A DNA stretch of 64,000 nt from Bacteroidales bacterium (GCA_004552615.1 SFNZ01000002.1:1-64000), one strand, 5' to 3'; numbered from the stretch's first letter, positions 8,131 through 16,691 are shown. Notes: generated from the letters alone by a model not told the origin. Translations and numbers: made by a program.

Positions 8131-9513
8131 ATGTCCCCTTTGAACAGAGAAATACTCAGGCTCGCTATCCCGAGCATATTCGCCAATATCACCGTTCCCA
8201 TCGTGGGCATGGTGGACCTTGCCGTGGCAGGCCATCTTGACGGGGATGCGGCGGTGCTGATTGGAGGCGTCTCAATAGGTACTCTTCTGTTCGACCTGTT
8301 GTACTGGAACTTCAGTTTCCTGCGTATCGGAACAGGGGGACTGACCGCCCAGGCCTACGGAAGAGGGGACATGAAGGCCGCTGCCGATGCATTGTTCAGG
8401 TCTTCGGGCATGGCCCTGATCATAGCCGCCGCCTGCATATTGGCCCAATGGGTCTTCGTGGACCTGGCCTTCCTCGTCGTGAAATGCTCCCCGGAGGTCA
8501 GGGAACTCGCCGAGGGATATTTCCATGTGAGAATCTGGGCGGCGCCTGCAACATTGACCCTCATGGCCGTAAAGGGCTGGTTCATAGGGATGCAGGACAG
8601 TGTACGCCCGATGATTACGGACCTGATAGTCAATCTCGGCAACGCATTCATCAGCATTGTCCTCGCCATGGGCATCCATGCCGGGCCGGTCACCTTCCGG
8701 GGAATCGGTTTCGACGGAATCGCGGCAGGTACGCTCATAGCCCAGTATTCCGGTCTGCTATATGCGTTGGCCGTGATATTCACGAGATACCGCAAGGTAT
8801 TCACCGGCTATTCAGCCTCAGGCGTTTTCAGGCTTTTCAGGGACAGGGAGATGAAATCGTATTTCAAGCTCAATGCAGACCTCCTTGTCCGCTCGATGTG
8901 CATAATGGCAATATATGCCGGGATGACGGTCATCTCTGCCCGTTATGGGGACATGATGCTGGCTGTCAGCTCGATATTGGTCCAGATGATGATGCTCTTC
9001 TCGTATTTCACTGACGGCTTTGCGTACGCCGGAGAGGCTCTCACGGGCCGTTTTGTCGGCATGGAAAGGCCGGATTCGGTCAGGAAGACGGTACGTTGCG
9101 TCTTCGCATGGAGCATGGGGGTAGCCGCCTTGTTCATGGTGATATATGCCGTGCTCGGCGAGCCTGTCCTGCATCTGCTCACGTCCGACGGGGAAGTGGT
9201 GGCTGCTTCCCTGGAATTCATTCCATGGCTAGTCCCGATGCCGGTCATAGGGTGTGCCGCATTCACCTGGGACGGCATCTATGTGGGAGCGACCGCCTCC
9301 AGAACCATCAGGGATTCCTCTATATGGGCCGTGGTTGCATTCTTTGCCGCCTGGTATGCCGGGAGGGCTCTCCTGTCACCGACTCCTGACGGTACACCGG
9401 AAATAGCCGTGCACATACTCATGGCGGCCTATATGATGCATGTCATTGTCAGGTTCGTGTATGAGACGGCACTGTACAAGCGCAGCATCCTCTCCGAGCC
9501 GTTCGCCCGATGA
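8131..9513 (+). CDS. MATE-family efflux transporter
   Basis: 460 residues with about 12 hydrophobic segments in two six-helix halves, typical of MATE exporters (DinF/NorM type) that expel cationic compounds in exchange for Na+ or H+. The start (REILRLAIPSIFANITVPIV, then DLAVAGHL) matches the family's N-terminal substrate-binding helix region. It lies 6 bases after rsgA on the same strand. Substrate and coupling ion cannot be read from the sequence. Confidence 0.93.
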   Translation: MSPLNREILRLAIPSIFANITVPIVGMVDLAVAGHLDGDAAVLIGGVSIGTLLFDLLYWNFSFLRIGTGGLTAQAYGRGDMKAAADALFRSSGMALIIAAACILAQWVFVDLAFLVVKCSPEVRELAEGYFHVRIWAAPATLTLMAVKGWFIGMQDSVRPMITDLIVNLGNAFISIVLAMGIHAGPVTFRGIGFDGIAAGTLIAQYSGLLYALAVIFTRYRKVFTGYSASGVFRLFRDREMKSYFKLNADLLVRSMCIMAIYAGMTVISARYGDMMLAVSSILVQMMMLFSYFTDGFAYAGEALTGRFVGMERPDSVRKTVRCVFAWSMGVAALFMVIYAVLGEPVLHLLTSDGEVVAASLEFIPWLVPMPVIGCAAFTWDGIYVGATASRTIRDSSIWAVVAFFAAWYAGRALLSPTPDGTPEIAVHILMAAYMMHVIVRFVYETALYKRSILSEPFAR

Positions 9514-9545
9514 GGATGCCGTTCGAGAACCTTCAAAAACTTAAG

Positions 9546-10670
9546 TTACCTTATCCCGTATTTTTTCAATATCCTGACAATAGGCTTGCGGATGGATTCT
9601 GCCCATAAGGTGTAGCCGTAATTGTCCGGATGCACTCCGTCCACCGTAGCGTTGCGGTTGTCTCCGACGGCGTCAGGGACAATGAAATATACGTCCTTGT
9701 ATTTCTCCCTGCCTTCCCTGGTGGATTTCAGCTCCTTGAATATGGATGCGGCCATGTCCATCTTGGCCTGCTCCTTGGTCTCCTCATAGACATTGAAATT
9801 GCGCCTTTCGCGGTAAATCGTCTGCTGGAAAATCAGCGGAGTCCCCGGATGCGCTGCCACCATCCTGTCGATGAACGGTACCAGGCGCTCCTTTATGAGG
9901 TCAGCTGTAGGGTTCGAGAACGAGTCGAATACGAAAGCATCCGCCTCCACGTCACACAGGACGTCGCAGAAATAATCCTGCAGCAGGCATCTTCCGCTGC
10001 AACCGAGGGAGAGCATCTGGAGCCCGGTGGTCCTGGAGAACTGTGCCGGATAAGACATTCCGGAACGGGTGGTGCTGGATCCGTGGGTGTAGCTGGATCC
10101 CCATATCGCTATCCTGTGACGGAAAGGATTCTCGATAGGAGCGATTGATTTCCCTTCGTCCACGCCTATCTTGATGGAATACTCCTCGCTGTATAGCGGG
10201 AAATAGAGCAGGCATTCGTGCTCTGTCCCGTCCATGTTGTTGATGAGTGTGAACGGCTTGTCCATCTTGTTGTCAGCGGCGACTCCAGATGCGGCATAGA
10301 GCCATCTTCCGTCCTGCTTGATGTAGAGGTCATATCCCCTGGCTGAAAATCCGTTGGTGTTGGTCGGGAAGCTGACCTGCCCGTATTCGGTGAGAATGCT
10401 GATGCTCGTGGTGTTGGTCTTGAACGCGCAGGCCATTCCGGATGTCATCCTGACCTGGAAATTCTCAGTCGGTGTGAAGCCCTTGTATTTCACGGTGTCC
10501 ACGCGATGATACGGATTGGTGGTCTTTCCTGGCATCAGTTTTCCGGTGATTGTGAGGTCCGAGGCTTCCGTGTAGGTGTATTTCACCCCTTTGGGGGTCT
10601 GCCCGAAGGTAGATGTGCCGGACAGGATGGTTGCGGCCAAAATGGTCAATAAGAGTATTGAGTGTTTCAT
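9546..10670 (-). CDS. Secreted SGNH/GDSL-family hydrolase
   Basis: 374 residues with an N-terminal signal peptide (about residues 1-23). The first half is a beta-rich domain often found before SGNH hydrolases in Bacteroidota. The second half has the nucleophile block IWGSSYTHGSS (Ser near 191) and the Asp-His block DGVHPDNYG (near 344-352). Such enzymes are esterases, often carbohydrate deacetylases, in the periplasm or on the surface. The exact substrate is unknown. It is transcribed divergently from the MFS transporter gene with overlapping promoter regions. Confidence 0.85.
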   Translation of the reverse strand: MKHSILLLTILAATILSGTSTFGQTPKGVKYTYTEASDLTITGKLMPGKTTNPYHRVDTVKYKGFTPTENFQVRMTSGMACAFKTNTTSISILTEYGQVSFPTNTNGFSARGYDLYIKQDGRWLYAASGVAADNKMDKPFTLINNMDGTEHECLLYFPLYSEEYSIKIGVDEGKSIAPIENPFRHRIAIWGSSYTHGSSTTRSGMSYPAQFSRTTGLQMLSLGCSGRCLLQDYFCDVLCDVEADAFVFDSFSNPTADLIKERLVPFIDRMVAAHPGTPLIFQQTIYRERRNFNVYEETKEQAKMDMAASIFKELKSTREGREKYKDVYFIVPDAVGDNRNATVDGVHPDNYGYTLWAESIRKPIVRILKKYGIR

Positions 10671-10711
10671 TTCAATGTTATTTAACTCCCTTTGTTGGTT
10701 TTTTTGTCTTT

Positions 10712-10719
10712 CAAAGTTA
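10712..10719 (-). promoter_or_regulatory. Putative -7 box of the SGNH hydrolase gene
   Basis: TAACTTTG on the minus strand matches TAnnTTTG, 41 bases before the start codon. No clear -33 box is seen. Confidence 0.45.
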
Positions 10720-10740
10720 GTTAAAATTCCGGATTCTGTC

Positions 10741-10748
10741 TATTTTTG
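10741..10748 (+). promoter_or_regulatory. Putative -7 box of the MFS transporter gene
   Basis: TATTTTTG matches the consensus, with the weaker GTTAG about 20 bases upstream. It rules out the TTG start at 10746, which lies inside the box, and supports the ATG at 10797. It faces the minus-strand -7 box at 10712-10719, so the two promoters overlap. Confidence 0.5.
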
Positions 10749-10796
10749 CATCAGCAAATGCGCGGAACAATTTCTCCCGCAGGAAAGCCGGTAAGT

Positions 10797-12179
10797 ATGA
10801 GCCTTTATACATATTTCAGGATAAGCAAGCCTTCCAGTTACAAAGTGCCTGATACTGAGGTGGATGCCGAGTACAGGAGACTGAGGTCGAGGACTTTTTG
10901 GGGAGCTGTTGCCGCCTACAGTCTGTATTATGTATGCAGGATGACCCTGAGCGTCGTCAAGCAGCCCCTGATAGACGGGGGAGTGTTGAGCGCAGGCGAA
11001 CTCGGACTCATCGGCTCGGCAATGCTTCTGGTCTATGCTCTCGGCAAGTTCACCAACGGTTTCATAGCTGATTATTGCAATATCCGCCGGTTCATGGCCG
11101 CCGGGCTTTTCGTCTCGGCAGCTGTCAATCTGGTCATGGGCCTGCTGGGCCTTCTCGGAACTGCCCTCGGGGTATCCGGAATCGTGGTCTTTGCAGTTTT
11201 CTTCATCCTATGGGGAGCCAACGGCTGGGTGCAGTCCATGGGAGCGCCTCCGGGCATCATAAATCTGTCAAGGTGGTTCCCGCTTTCGAAAAGAGGGACC
11301 TATTACAGCATTTTCAGCGCCAGCCCTTATCTCGGCAAGTTCCTGACATTCATATTGACAGGAGTCGTAGTGGGAAGCCTCGGCTGGGAATGGGGATTCA
11401 TATTCTCCGCCGCGGCAGGATTTGCAGGCACTGCGGTCGTCCTCCTTTTCGTTTCAGACACTCCTGAGAGCAAGGGCCTGCCATCCGTGCAGCAGCTGAG
11501 CGGAGAGGCTCCGAGAAAGGCTGATTCAATGCCGACCAAGGAACTCCAGAAGATAGTCCTGCGTCATCCAGGAATATGGATAATCGCCCTGTCAAGTGCT
11601 TTCGTGTACATCACCCAATATGCCATAAGCGGGTGGGGAGTCCTTTTCCTGCAGAAGGCCAAGGACTTCACCCTTCCTGCCGCGACCCAGATTATTGCGT
11701 TCTCCGAGGTTTTCGGAGTGGCCGGGACAGTGCTTGCGGGCTGGCTTTCCGATACTGTGTTCGGAGGCGACCGTGTGAAACCTGTCCTGCTTTCGGGAAT
11801 GGGTTGTCTCGCCGCACTAGTCCTGTTCCTGTTCACGCCGGGAGGATATGTCCTCAATATAGTGTATGTCTCGTTTTTCAGCCTGTTCACAGGGGTTCTT
11901 TACTGCATTGTCGCCGGACTGATGGCGGTGGACATTGTTCCGAGGAAGGCTACAGGAGCTGCACTCGGCATTGTCGGGATATCGAGTTATGTGGCTGCGG
12001 CCGTACAGGATGCCGTCAGCGGATTCCTGATCCAGGGAAGTTCCGGTGCGACCCTGCCTGATGTGCCGGCTTCCTATGATTTCACTCCAGCCGCCCTGTT
12101 CTGGACAGGAGCGTGCCTGCTCTCGTTCCTGTTACCGGTATTCAATTGGAAATCAATGAAGAAACAGATTGTGTCGTAG
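10797..12179 (+). CDS. Organophosphate:phosphate antiporter-type MFS transporter
   Basis: 460 residues from the ATG at 10797, which follows the putative promoter; upstream in-frame starts would overlap the promoter. About 12 membrane segments. The motifs YSLYYVCRMTLSVVKQ in the first helix and WGANGWVQSMGAPPGIINLS near helix 5 are typical of the OPA subfamily (GlpT/UhpT), which imports glycerol-3-phosphate or hexose phosphates in exchange for phosphate. The substrate is not certain. A lipoprotein gene starts 2 bases after the stop and a PagL-like gene follows, so it heads a three-gene unit. Confidence 0.9.
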   Translation: MSLYTYFRISKPSSYKVPDTEVDAEYRRLRSRTFWGAVAAYSLYYVCRMTLSVVKQPLIDGGVLSAGELGLIGSAMLLVYALGKFTNGFIADYCNIRRFMAAGLFVSAAVNLVMGLLGLLGTALGVSGIVVFAVFFILWGANGWVQSMGAPPGIINLSRWFPLSKRGTYYSIFSASPYLGKFLTFILTGVVVGSLGWEWGFIFSAAAGFAGTAVVLLFVSDTPESKGLPSVQQLSGEAPRKADSMPTKELQKIVLRHPGIWIIALSSAFVYITQYAISGWGVLFLQKAKDFTLPAATQIIAFSEVFGVAGTVLAGWLSDTVFGGDRVKPVLLSGMGCLAALVLFLFTPGGYVLNIVYVSFFSLFTGVLYCIVAGLMAVDIVPRKATGAALGIVGISSYVAAAVQDAVSGFLIQGSSGATLPDVPASYDFTPAALFWTGACLLSFLLPVFNWKSMKKQIVS

Positions 12180-12181
12180 AT

Positions 12182-13096
12182 ATGTGGAGGAAACGTTTCT
12201 TGCTGGTAATATTGTCCCTGACGCTCGCTGCAGGATGCAATCCCGGAATCTTCGTTGATGCGCCGGAACTGCCTGATTACAAGGAAGTCACCATTGAAGG
12301 AGACGGCGGGTCCTGGGAGTGCCCGTTTTTACGGGAAGGCCTGAAACGGATATATATAAACTATCCGGTCTCGGACCTGGAATATGTCACGTATTACGGA
12401 TCCGGAGGAATTACAGGCCCCGATTGCCATCCTTCCGAACTCGAGAGCATCGTCTTTGAGAATCCTGCCGAATGTTATTCTATCGGTTTCAACGGGAATA
12501 TGCTGTATGTGACCTGCGGTTACAGCAACAGGCAGGACAGCATCCTGCTCAATTTCGAATATGACTGGGGAGTGACCAAGACGGTTCATATCACGATTAC
12601 GCAGGGCCGGCCGCTGACGGCTTTGTTTGCGCAGTACGAGACGGATCTGGTGCTTGAGGAGGATTTCGAGAGAGTCGTCCGTCAGTACGGATTCCTGAAC
12701 AACGGCCCGATTCCGCAGAAGGTGGTGGTATATCCCTATTCGTCGGCTCAATGCAGCAGTATTGTCGTCCCTGAGGCAGAATGGGCTGAAGGCATGAATC
12801 TTACGATGGAACGGCCGTTCTTTGACGGTCAGGACTGGCTTTATGAGCAGGCGGATGTCGTTACGGGGAAAATGGACAATTTCATCCCGTCGTGGATGAT
12901 GGATTCCGGACAATTTACAGTCGAAGTGCCTGCCGGAGTAAAGGCCAAGGTGAGCATTATGCTGCATTATACCCGCGCCGGGAGGAAGGGCGCGATGCAT
13001 TTCAGAAATACAGCGGCCGGATTCGAGACTTCGGTGAATTTCACCTGCACGGTCATTTATCCTGTCAGTTATGAATATGGGGTGGAGTATGAATAG
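12182..13096 (+). CDS. Putative lipoprotein of unknown function
   Basis: 304 residues from the ATG at 12182. This start gives a clean lipoprotein signal: basic MWRKR, a hydrophobic core and the lipobox LAAGC with Cys19 as lipidation site. The open frame extends upstream into the MFS gene but without a signal. The mature part is acidic and beta-rich, with a segment SILLNFEYDWGVTKTVHI resembling the Ig-like/BACON modules of Bacteroidota surface lipoproteins. No catalytic motif is recognised. Its stop overlaps the next start in ATGAATAG, which suggests translational coupling. Confidence 0.75.
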   Translation: MWRKRFLLVILSLTLAAGCNPGIFVDAPELPDYKEVTIEGDGGSWECPFLREGLKRIYINYPVSDLEYVTYYGSGGITGPDCHPSELESIVFENPAECYSIGFNGNMLYVTCGYSNRQDSILLNFEYDWGVTKTVHITITQGRPLTALFAQYETDLVLEEDFERVVRQYGFLNNGPIPQKVVVYPYSSAQCSSIVVPEAEWAEGMNLTMERPFFDGQDWLYEQADVVTGKMDNFIPSWMMDSGQFTVEVPAGVKAKVSIMLHYTRAGRKGAMHFRNTAAGFETSVNFTCTVIYPVSYEYGVEYE

Positions 13097-14285
13097 GTGG
13101 ATTTCTTCTGTGGCATTTCTTCTGGTCAGCGTTGCGGTTTCCTTTGCAGGCGAGCCCGTTCCGAAAGGATTCTCCCGCCCTTTGGAATGGCGAATCGGGG
13201 CCCAGGTGACTCCTGCATGGGTGCCGGCCACGAATGATTTCCTGAAAGGGGAGAATCAGGATGGCAGGCGTGTAGGAACAGGGCTGTCAGGTGCTCTCCG
13301 GGCTGATTTCAGCTTCAGTCCGGGGACAAGGGAAGGGCTCTTGTACAAGGGCCTTTATCAAGGGGTAGGAATCAGTGCCAATTCATTATTCTCCAATGAG
13401 TTGCTCGGAACTCCCGTATCCCTGTACCTGTATCAGGGCGCTCCCATTGTGCATTTCAATGAGGCCCTCCGCCTCGGCTACGAGTGGCAGTTCGGTGCGG
13501 CTTTCGGGTGGAAGCCTTATGGCGGAACTAACGAAGGGGAAGATGCTCCTGTAAGTACTTCTGTCACGGCCCACATAGGCCTCGGCCTCAAGCTGGATTA
13601 TGCCCTTTCGGACAGATGGACGATGTCATTCGGGGTCAGGGCCAATCATTTCTCCAACGGCAATACATCCTGGCCCAATGCCGGGGTGAATTCCATCGGT
13701 GCGGAGATAGGCCTGTCATACGTTGTCAGTCCTGCAAGGGAAGTGTCCGTGGAACCAGTTGTGTGTCAGGAAATTGTGGAAGCTGCGGACAGAAGGGGAT
13801 GGTTCTATGATATCATGGTCTTCGGGGCATGGCGCAAGCGGGCGGTATATCTCGGTGAACCTGTGGAACCGAAGATTTGTCCCGGACGGTTCGGGGTTCT
13901 CGGACTGCAGTTTTCGCCGATGTACAGGATCAACCGTTTCGTTGCCGCAGGACCGGCTCTTGACATGCAGTGGGATGAGGGTGCGGGGCTTGCCCCGTAT
14001 TGGGTGGAAGGTACAGACGGGGACAATATCAAATTCGCACGTCCTCCGTTCGGGAAGCAGCTGAGTGCGGGATTGTCCGCGCATGCGGAACTGACAATGC
14101 CGATATTTTCGGTCAATGCCGGCCTCGGATATGACATCGTGAACCCTAAAGGAAACAAGCGCTTCTACCAGTCCCTGACGCTTAAGACTTTCCTGACCAA
14201 GTATCTGTATATCAATGTGGGTTATCGTCTCGGAGAATTCCGGGATCCGCAGAATCTCATGCTCGGCCTGGGCGTCAGGCTGTAA
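13089..14285 (+). CDS. PagL-like outer-membrane protein (putative lipid A acyl hydrolase)
   Basis: 398 residues from the ATG at 13089, giving a standard signal peptide (to about Ala23). Residues to about 215 resemble the PagL/acyloxyacyl-hydrolase family, with the His-x-Ser-Asn motif NHFSNG (His187, Ser189) followed by PNAGVNSIG. In PagL the His and Ser are catalytic for lipid A 3-O-deacylation. The second half (about 220-398) is a further set of beta strands ending in a typical outer-membrane signature (LMLGLGVRL), so the protein is about twice the length of PagL. The catalytic Glu is not obvious. It overlaps the preceding lipoprotein gene by 8 bases. Confidence 0.7.
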   Translation: MNRWISSVAFLLVSVAVSFAGEPVPKGFSRPLEWRIGAQVTPAWVPATNDFLKGENQDGRRVGTGLSGALRADFSFSPGTREGLLYKGLYQGVGISANSLFSNELLGTPVSLYLYQGAPIVHFNEALRLGYEWQFGAAFGWKPYGGTNEGEDAPVSTSVTAHIGLGLKLDYALSDRWTMSFGVRANHFSNGNTSWPNAGVNSIGAEIGLSYVVSPAREVSVEPVVCQEIVEAADRRGWFYDIMVFGAWRKRAVYLGEPVEPKICPGRFGVLGLQFSPMYRINRFVAAGPALDMQWDEGAGLAPYWVEGTDGDNIKFARPPFGKQLSAGLSAHAELTMPIFSVNAGLGYDIVNPKGNKRFYQSLTLKTFLTKYLYINVGYRLGEFRDPQNLMLGLGVRL

Positions 14286-14293
14286 TCAATTAG

Positions 14294-14379
14294 TGCTTCG
14301 GACGGGACTTGAACCCGTACAGGCATTGCTGCCCAAGGGATTTTAAGTCCCTCGTGTCTACCAATTCCACCACCAAAGC
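14294..14379 (-). tRNA. tRNA-Leu (UAA)
   Basis: On the minus strand 86 bases fold as a class II tRNA. The acceptor arms GCTTTGG/CCGAAGC pair, the D arm reads GGTGGAATTGGTAGACAC, the anticodon loop CTTAAAA has anticodon TAA, a long variable arm follows, and the T arm carries GGGTTCAAGTCCC. The 3' CCA is not encoded. Confidence 0.97.
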
Positions 14380-14390
14380 TTTCCGTTCGG

Positions 14391-14398
14391 CAAAGTTA
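14391..14398 (-). promoter_or_regulatory. Putative -7 box of tRNA-Leu
   Basis: TAACTTTG on the minus strand, 11 bases before the mature tRNA 5' end, matches TAnnTTTG. The -33 region is not clear. Confidence 0.5.
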
Positions 14399-14477
14399 AT
14401 AATAAATTCTCAAATCTCCATACAATTACACTTCCCCATCCTTTTGCCACGCTACCCATTAACAAAGTCCGCTGTAC

Positions 14478-14598
14478 AGTTGCCGGAAGGCACAGCAGGA
14501 GTGTGGCCGGCCGCGGCCTCATGAGCGGCTCCCGAAGGAACGAAGTTCCGAAGGGTGGATGGAGCGAAGCGCAACTCTTGCTGTGCCTTCCGGCAACT
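14478..14598. repeat. 121-base inverted-repeat element
   Basis: Arms of 25 bases at 14478-14502 and 14574-14598 match at 24 positions as reverse complements. The middle contains a GC palindrome (GGCCGCGGCC) and a small GGAAC-GAA-GTTCC hairpin flanked by CCGAAGG repeats. The whole unit could fold into a branched hairpin, like REP/MITE-type intergenic elements. No target duplication is evident. Confidence 0.75.
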
Positions 14599-14825
14599 AT
14601 ATGCTACAATATTACTTTCCTTTTACTGATTATCCGCAACTTCTACAGCAATTAAGATCTTCTTGCAAAACACTTGACACGGTAGAGAATTCTAACTATT
14701 TGATTATCAACGATAAAGTATATTAAGAGTGGCAGGTGTCGTCAATTTGCCGGGACTTGCCACCGGAAATGCCACTACAAGCGCTAAAGGGCAATTTCAG
14801 GTGTCAGGTGTTTTTCATGAAGGCG

Positions 14826-14896
14826 ATTGTCATCTCGACCAAGCGAAGCGCCTGGAGAGATTTCTCGGCACCGCCTATGCACTGCGAGATGACAAT
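14826..14896. repeat. 71-base dispersed repeat with 12-base inverted ends
   Basis: ATTGTCATCTCG at 14826-14837 and its exact reverse complement at 14885-14896 bound the unit. Its first half (GTCATCTCGACCAAGCGAAG, then GGAGAGATTTCTC) resembles the sequence at 63144-63180, so two diverged copies of one family occur in the window. Similar palindromic units are common between genes of Bacteroidota. Confidence 0.65.
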
Positions 14897-14930
14897 ATGC
14901 TCTGACTATTATTGTATGAATTGCGCATAA

Positions 14931-15173
14931 TCAGTTTCCTTTTTGTAATATATTCACAAGGACAATATCCGTCCCGCTTGTATGCTGGACAACAGCATTT
15001 CTTTCGCTGTTCGAGGTGTTCTCATCAACCCTGACAACAATGCGCTCAATCCACCTTGCTCCTTCGGCATATATTATCTCGCATTTCATCCAGCCGGCAT
15101 CGTACAATACTCCATAGTCAGTATTGGTCGGCATCACTTCTTTCCCGCCTTCAGTTACATCAGGAATTCCGTC
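14931..15173 (-). pseudogene. BACON-like domain remnant in the +1 frame after the GHL10 gene
   Basis: Skipping one T of the GHL10 stop codon opens 80 further codons that begin DGIPDVTEGGKEV and end in TSGTDIVLVNILQKGN before a stop. The stretch RIVVRVDENTSNSER followed by the final ILQKG has the pattern of the C-terminal half of a BACON domain, a module of Bacteroidota secreted proteins. No start with leader precedes it (only an internal GTG/ATG near 15137). It may be a leftover of another gene or a C-terminal domain of the GHL10 protein cut off by a frameshift. Confidence 0.5.
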
Positions 15174-16641
15174 AATATTTCAATATGTCGGAGATTCCGC
15201 TCTGGGCATTGTGCCGGTTCAGGGCGGTCACGAAATACTTGCCTTTCGAGGAGAGGGGATAGGAGAGGTCGGCCGTGACGTCCAGGAGGGTGGCTGTCTT
15301 GTTGTTGCCGTTGCTCAGATAGACAGCATAACAAGAAGCTTCCTCGACCTTGTCCCAATGCAGCTCGCCGCCCGATATCACCAGATTCTGCGGAACCGGA
15401 ACCGGGGCATCGGCTGACGTGCCCCCGAGATGAGGCATCAGGGCTTTCCTGCTGAACGCCCTCTTGATATTGCTCTGCACCCCTTTAGGATTCTCCTTCA
15501 GGGTACTGCTGTTGTAGATGAGATGTCCTGAGACATTCTTCTGTGCGGCGAGACTGCATTGAGTCTCGAACTCCGTCGCAGAAGACCAGCCCTTGCCGGA
15601 TTCATCCGACTTGAACCCGCTGAGCGTATGTCCTATCATCAGCGGAGTGCTGCTTACATTCTGCGACCACCAGTCAAGCCTCGGGGTATAATAGTCCGTG
15701 TTCGCCTGGGTGGACCAATACAGCTGAGGTATAACCGCGTCAATCAACTTGGCGGAGCATACTGCCGGGACGTCGATATACTGGCTGTTGTAATTGTTGT
15801 TGTAGTTTCCCTGCGGACCGAGGGTATAGGCAATCTCCGGGCTGACCGAAAGCAGGGTATTCTTCACCAGCTTCACCATCTCGAAAATATTGCCCCTCCT
15901 GAAATCCTCAATGCTGCTGTATCCGCTGCCGTATTTGCTGTATTCAGCACTGTCGTCCAGCCCGTTCCCGATGGCGGAACCGGAAGGATAGAAATAATCG
16001 TCCATGTGGATGCCGTCAATGTCCGGATAACGCGTAACCAGCTCACGGACAATACCCGCTATCCTCTCCCTGACCTCGGGCAGGGCGGGATTGTACACCC
16101 AGATACCGGAATATTTCTTCACCATTGATTCCGGAATCATCGGGCTCAGCCCCTCGCTGAAATAGGAAGTCGTCGCAATCCTGTACGGATTCATCCACGC
16201 ATGGAACTCGATTCCTCGCTTGTGCGCCTCGTCAATCAGGAACCGCAGTACGTCATAACCCGGATCCTTGCCGGGAGTTCCGGTGATGTATCGGCTCCAA
16301 GGCTCGTAAGATGAACTGTAGAAAGCGTCCGCCATTCCCCTTACCTGGAAGAATACGGCATTGATGCCCAAAGACTTGTAGAGGTCGAGATAATCCGTGT
16401 AGACCTTTTTCTGCCCGCCCTGTGAATAGTCCCCTGCAGGCCAGTCGATGCCCCATACCGTGGCCATCCACGCTCCGCGCATCTGTGCCGGCGGAAGGAC
16501 TGGGTTCTCCTTCACGATTTCAGGCCTGTCATCATCACCTTTTTCAGGATTGTCCGGGGTTGTCTTTTCCTTGTCGCAGGCTGCGGCCAGCATTATCAGC
16601 GCTGCCGCTGCGAATTTTCTGATGGTTGATATTGTCTTCAT
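15172..16641 (-). CDS. GHL10-family (glycosyl-hydrolase-like 10) lipoprotein
   Basis: 489 residues. A lipoprotein signal ends in LAAAC (Cys22) and an acidic linker follows. The GHL10/DUF187 domain runs from about residue 53 to 380, with the motifs MRGAWMATVWGIDWP, FFQVRGMADAFYSS, FHAWMNPYRI and DGIHMDDYFYP (the acidic barrel-end residues of the family). A fibronectin type III-like module occupies about 410-489. Members are thought to cleave peptidoglycan or other envelope glycans and are displayed on the surface. The gene ends in TGA, but the +1 frame continues for 80 codons. It diverges from fabG. Confidence 0.9.
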   Translation of the reverse strand: MKTISTIRKFAAAALIMLAAACDKEKTTPDNPEKGDDDRPEIVKENPVLPPAQMRGAWMATVWGIDWPAGDYSQGGQKKVYTDYLDLYKSLGINAVFFQVRGMADAFYSSSYEPWSRYITGTPGKDPGYDVLRFLIDEAHKRGIEFHAWMNPYRIATTSYFSEGLSPMIPESMVKKYSGIWVYNPALPEVRERIAGIVRELVTRYPDIDGIHMDDYFYPSGSAIGNGLDDSAEYSKYGSGYSSIEDFRRGNIFEMVKLVKNTLLSVSPEIAYTLGPQGNYNNNYNSQYIDVPAVCSAKLIDAVIPQLYWSTQANTDYYTPRLDWWSQNVSSTPLMIGHTLSGFKSDESGKGWSSATEFETQCSLAAQKNVSGHLIYNSSTLKENPKGVQSNIKRAFSRKALMPHLGGTSADAPVPVPQNLVISGGELHWDKVEEASCYAVYLSNGNNKTATLLDVTADLSYPLSSKGKYFVTALNRHNAQSGISDILKY

Positions 16642-16660
16642 AAGTGTCAGTTGAATTCAC

Positions 16661-16691
16661 CAAAGTTAGTCAACACTCTTCTCTTTTCCAA
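16661..16691 (-). promoter_or_regulatory. Putative GHL10 gene promoter
   Basis: On the minus strand TAACTTTG (16661-16668) is preceded after a 20-base spacer by TTG (16689-16691), a good Bacteroidota promoter, 19 bases before the start codon. Confidence 0.6.

Larger units (their letters stand above)
14380..15171. other. Gap with two hairpin repeats and a BACON-like remnant
   Basis: About 790 bases between the tRNA and the GHL10 lipoprotein gene. In order it holds the tRNA promoter, a 121-base hairpin repeat (14478-14598), an AT-rich 41-codon frame at 14601-14726 of no recognised family, a further AT-rich stretch, a 71-base repeat with inverted ends (14826-14896), and a BACON-like coding remnant (14931-15173, minus strand). 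No intact gene is called. Confidence 0.7.

Noticed and set aside
14601..14726. 41-codon frame starting MLQYYFPFTDYPQ in an AT-rich stretch
   Set aside because: No recognisable family, no promoter, and it sits between two repeat elements. It might be a small gene or a remnant, but the evidence is too thin.
14736..14930. 64-codon frame on the plus strand
   Set aside because: It runs through the 71-base repeat element and has no similarity or start signal.
15171..15177. Programmed +1 frameshift at TAT-TGA-C as in prfB
   Set aside because: The P-site codon TAT cannot re-pair well after a +1 shift and no upstream Shine-Dalgarno-like stimulator is present. A deletion or separate remnant is simpler.
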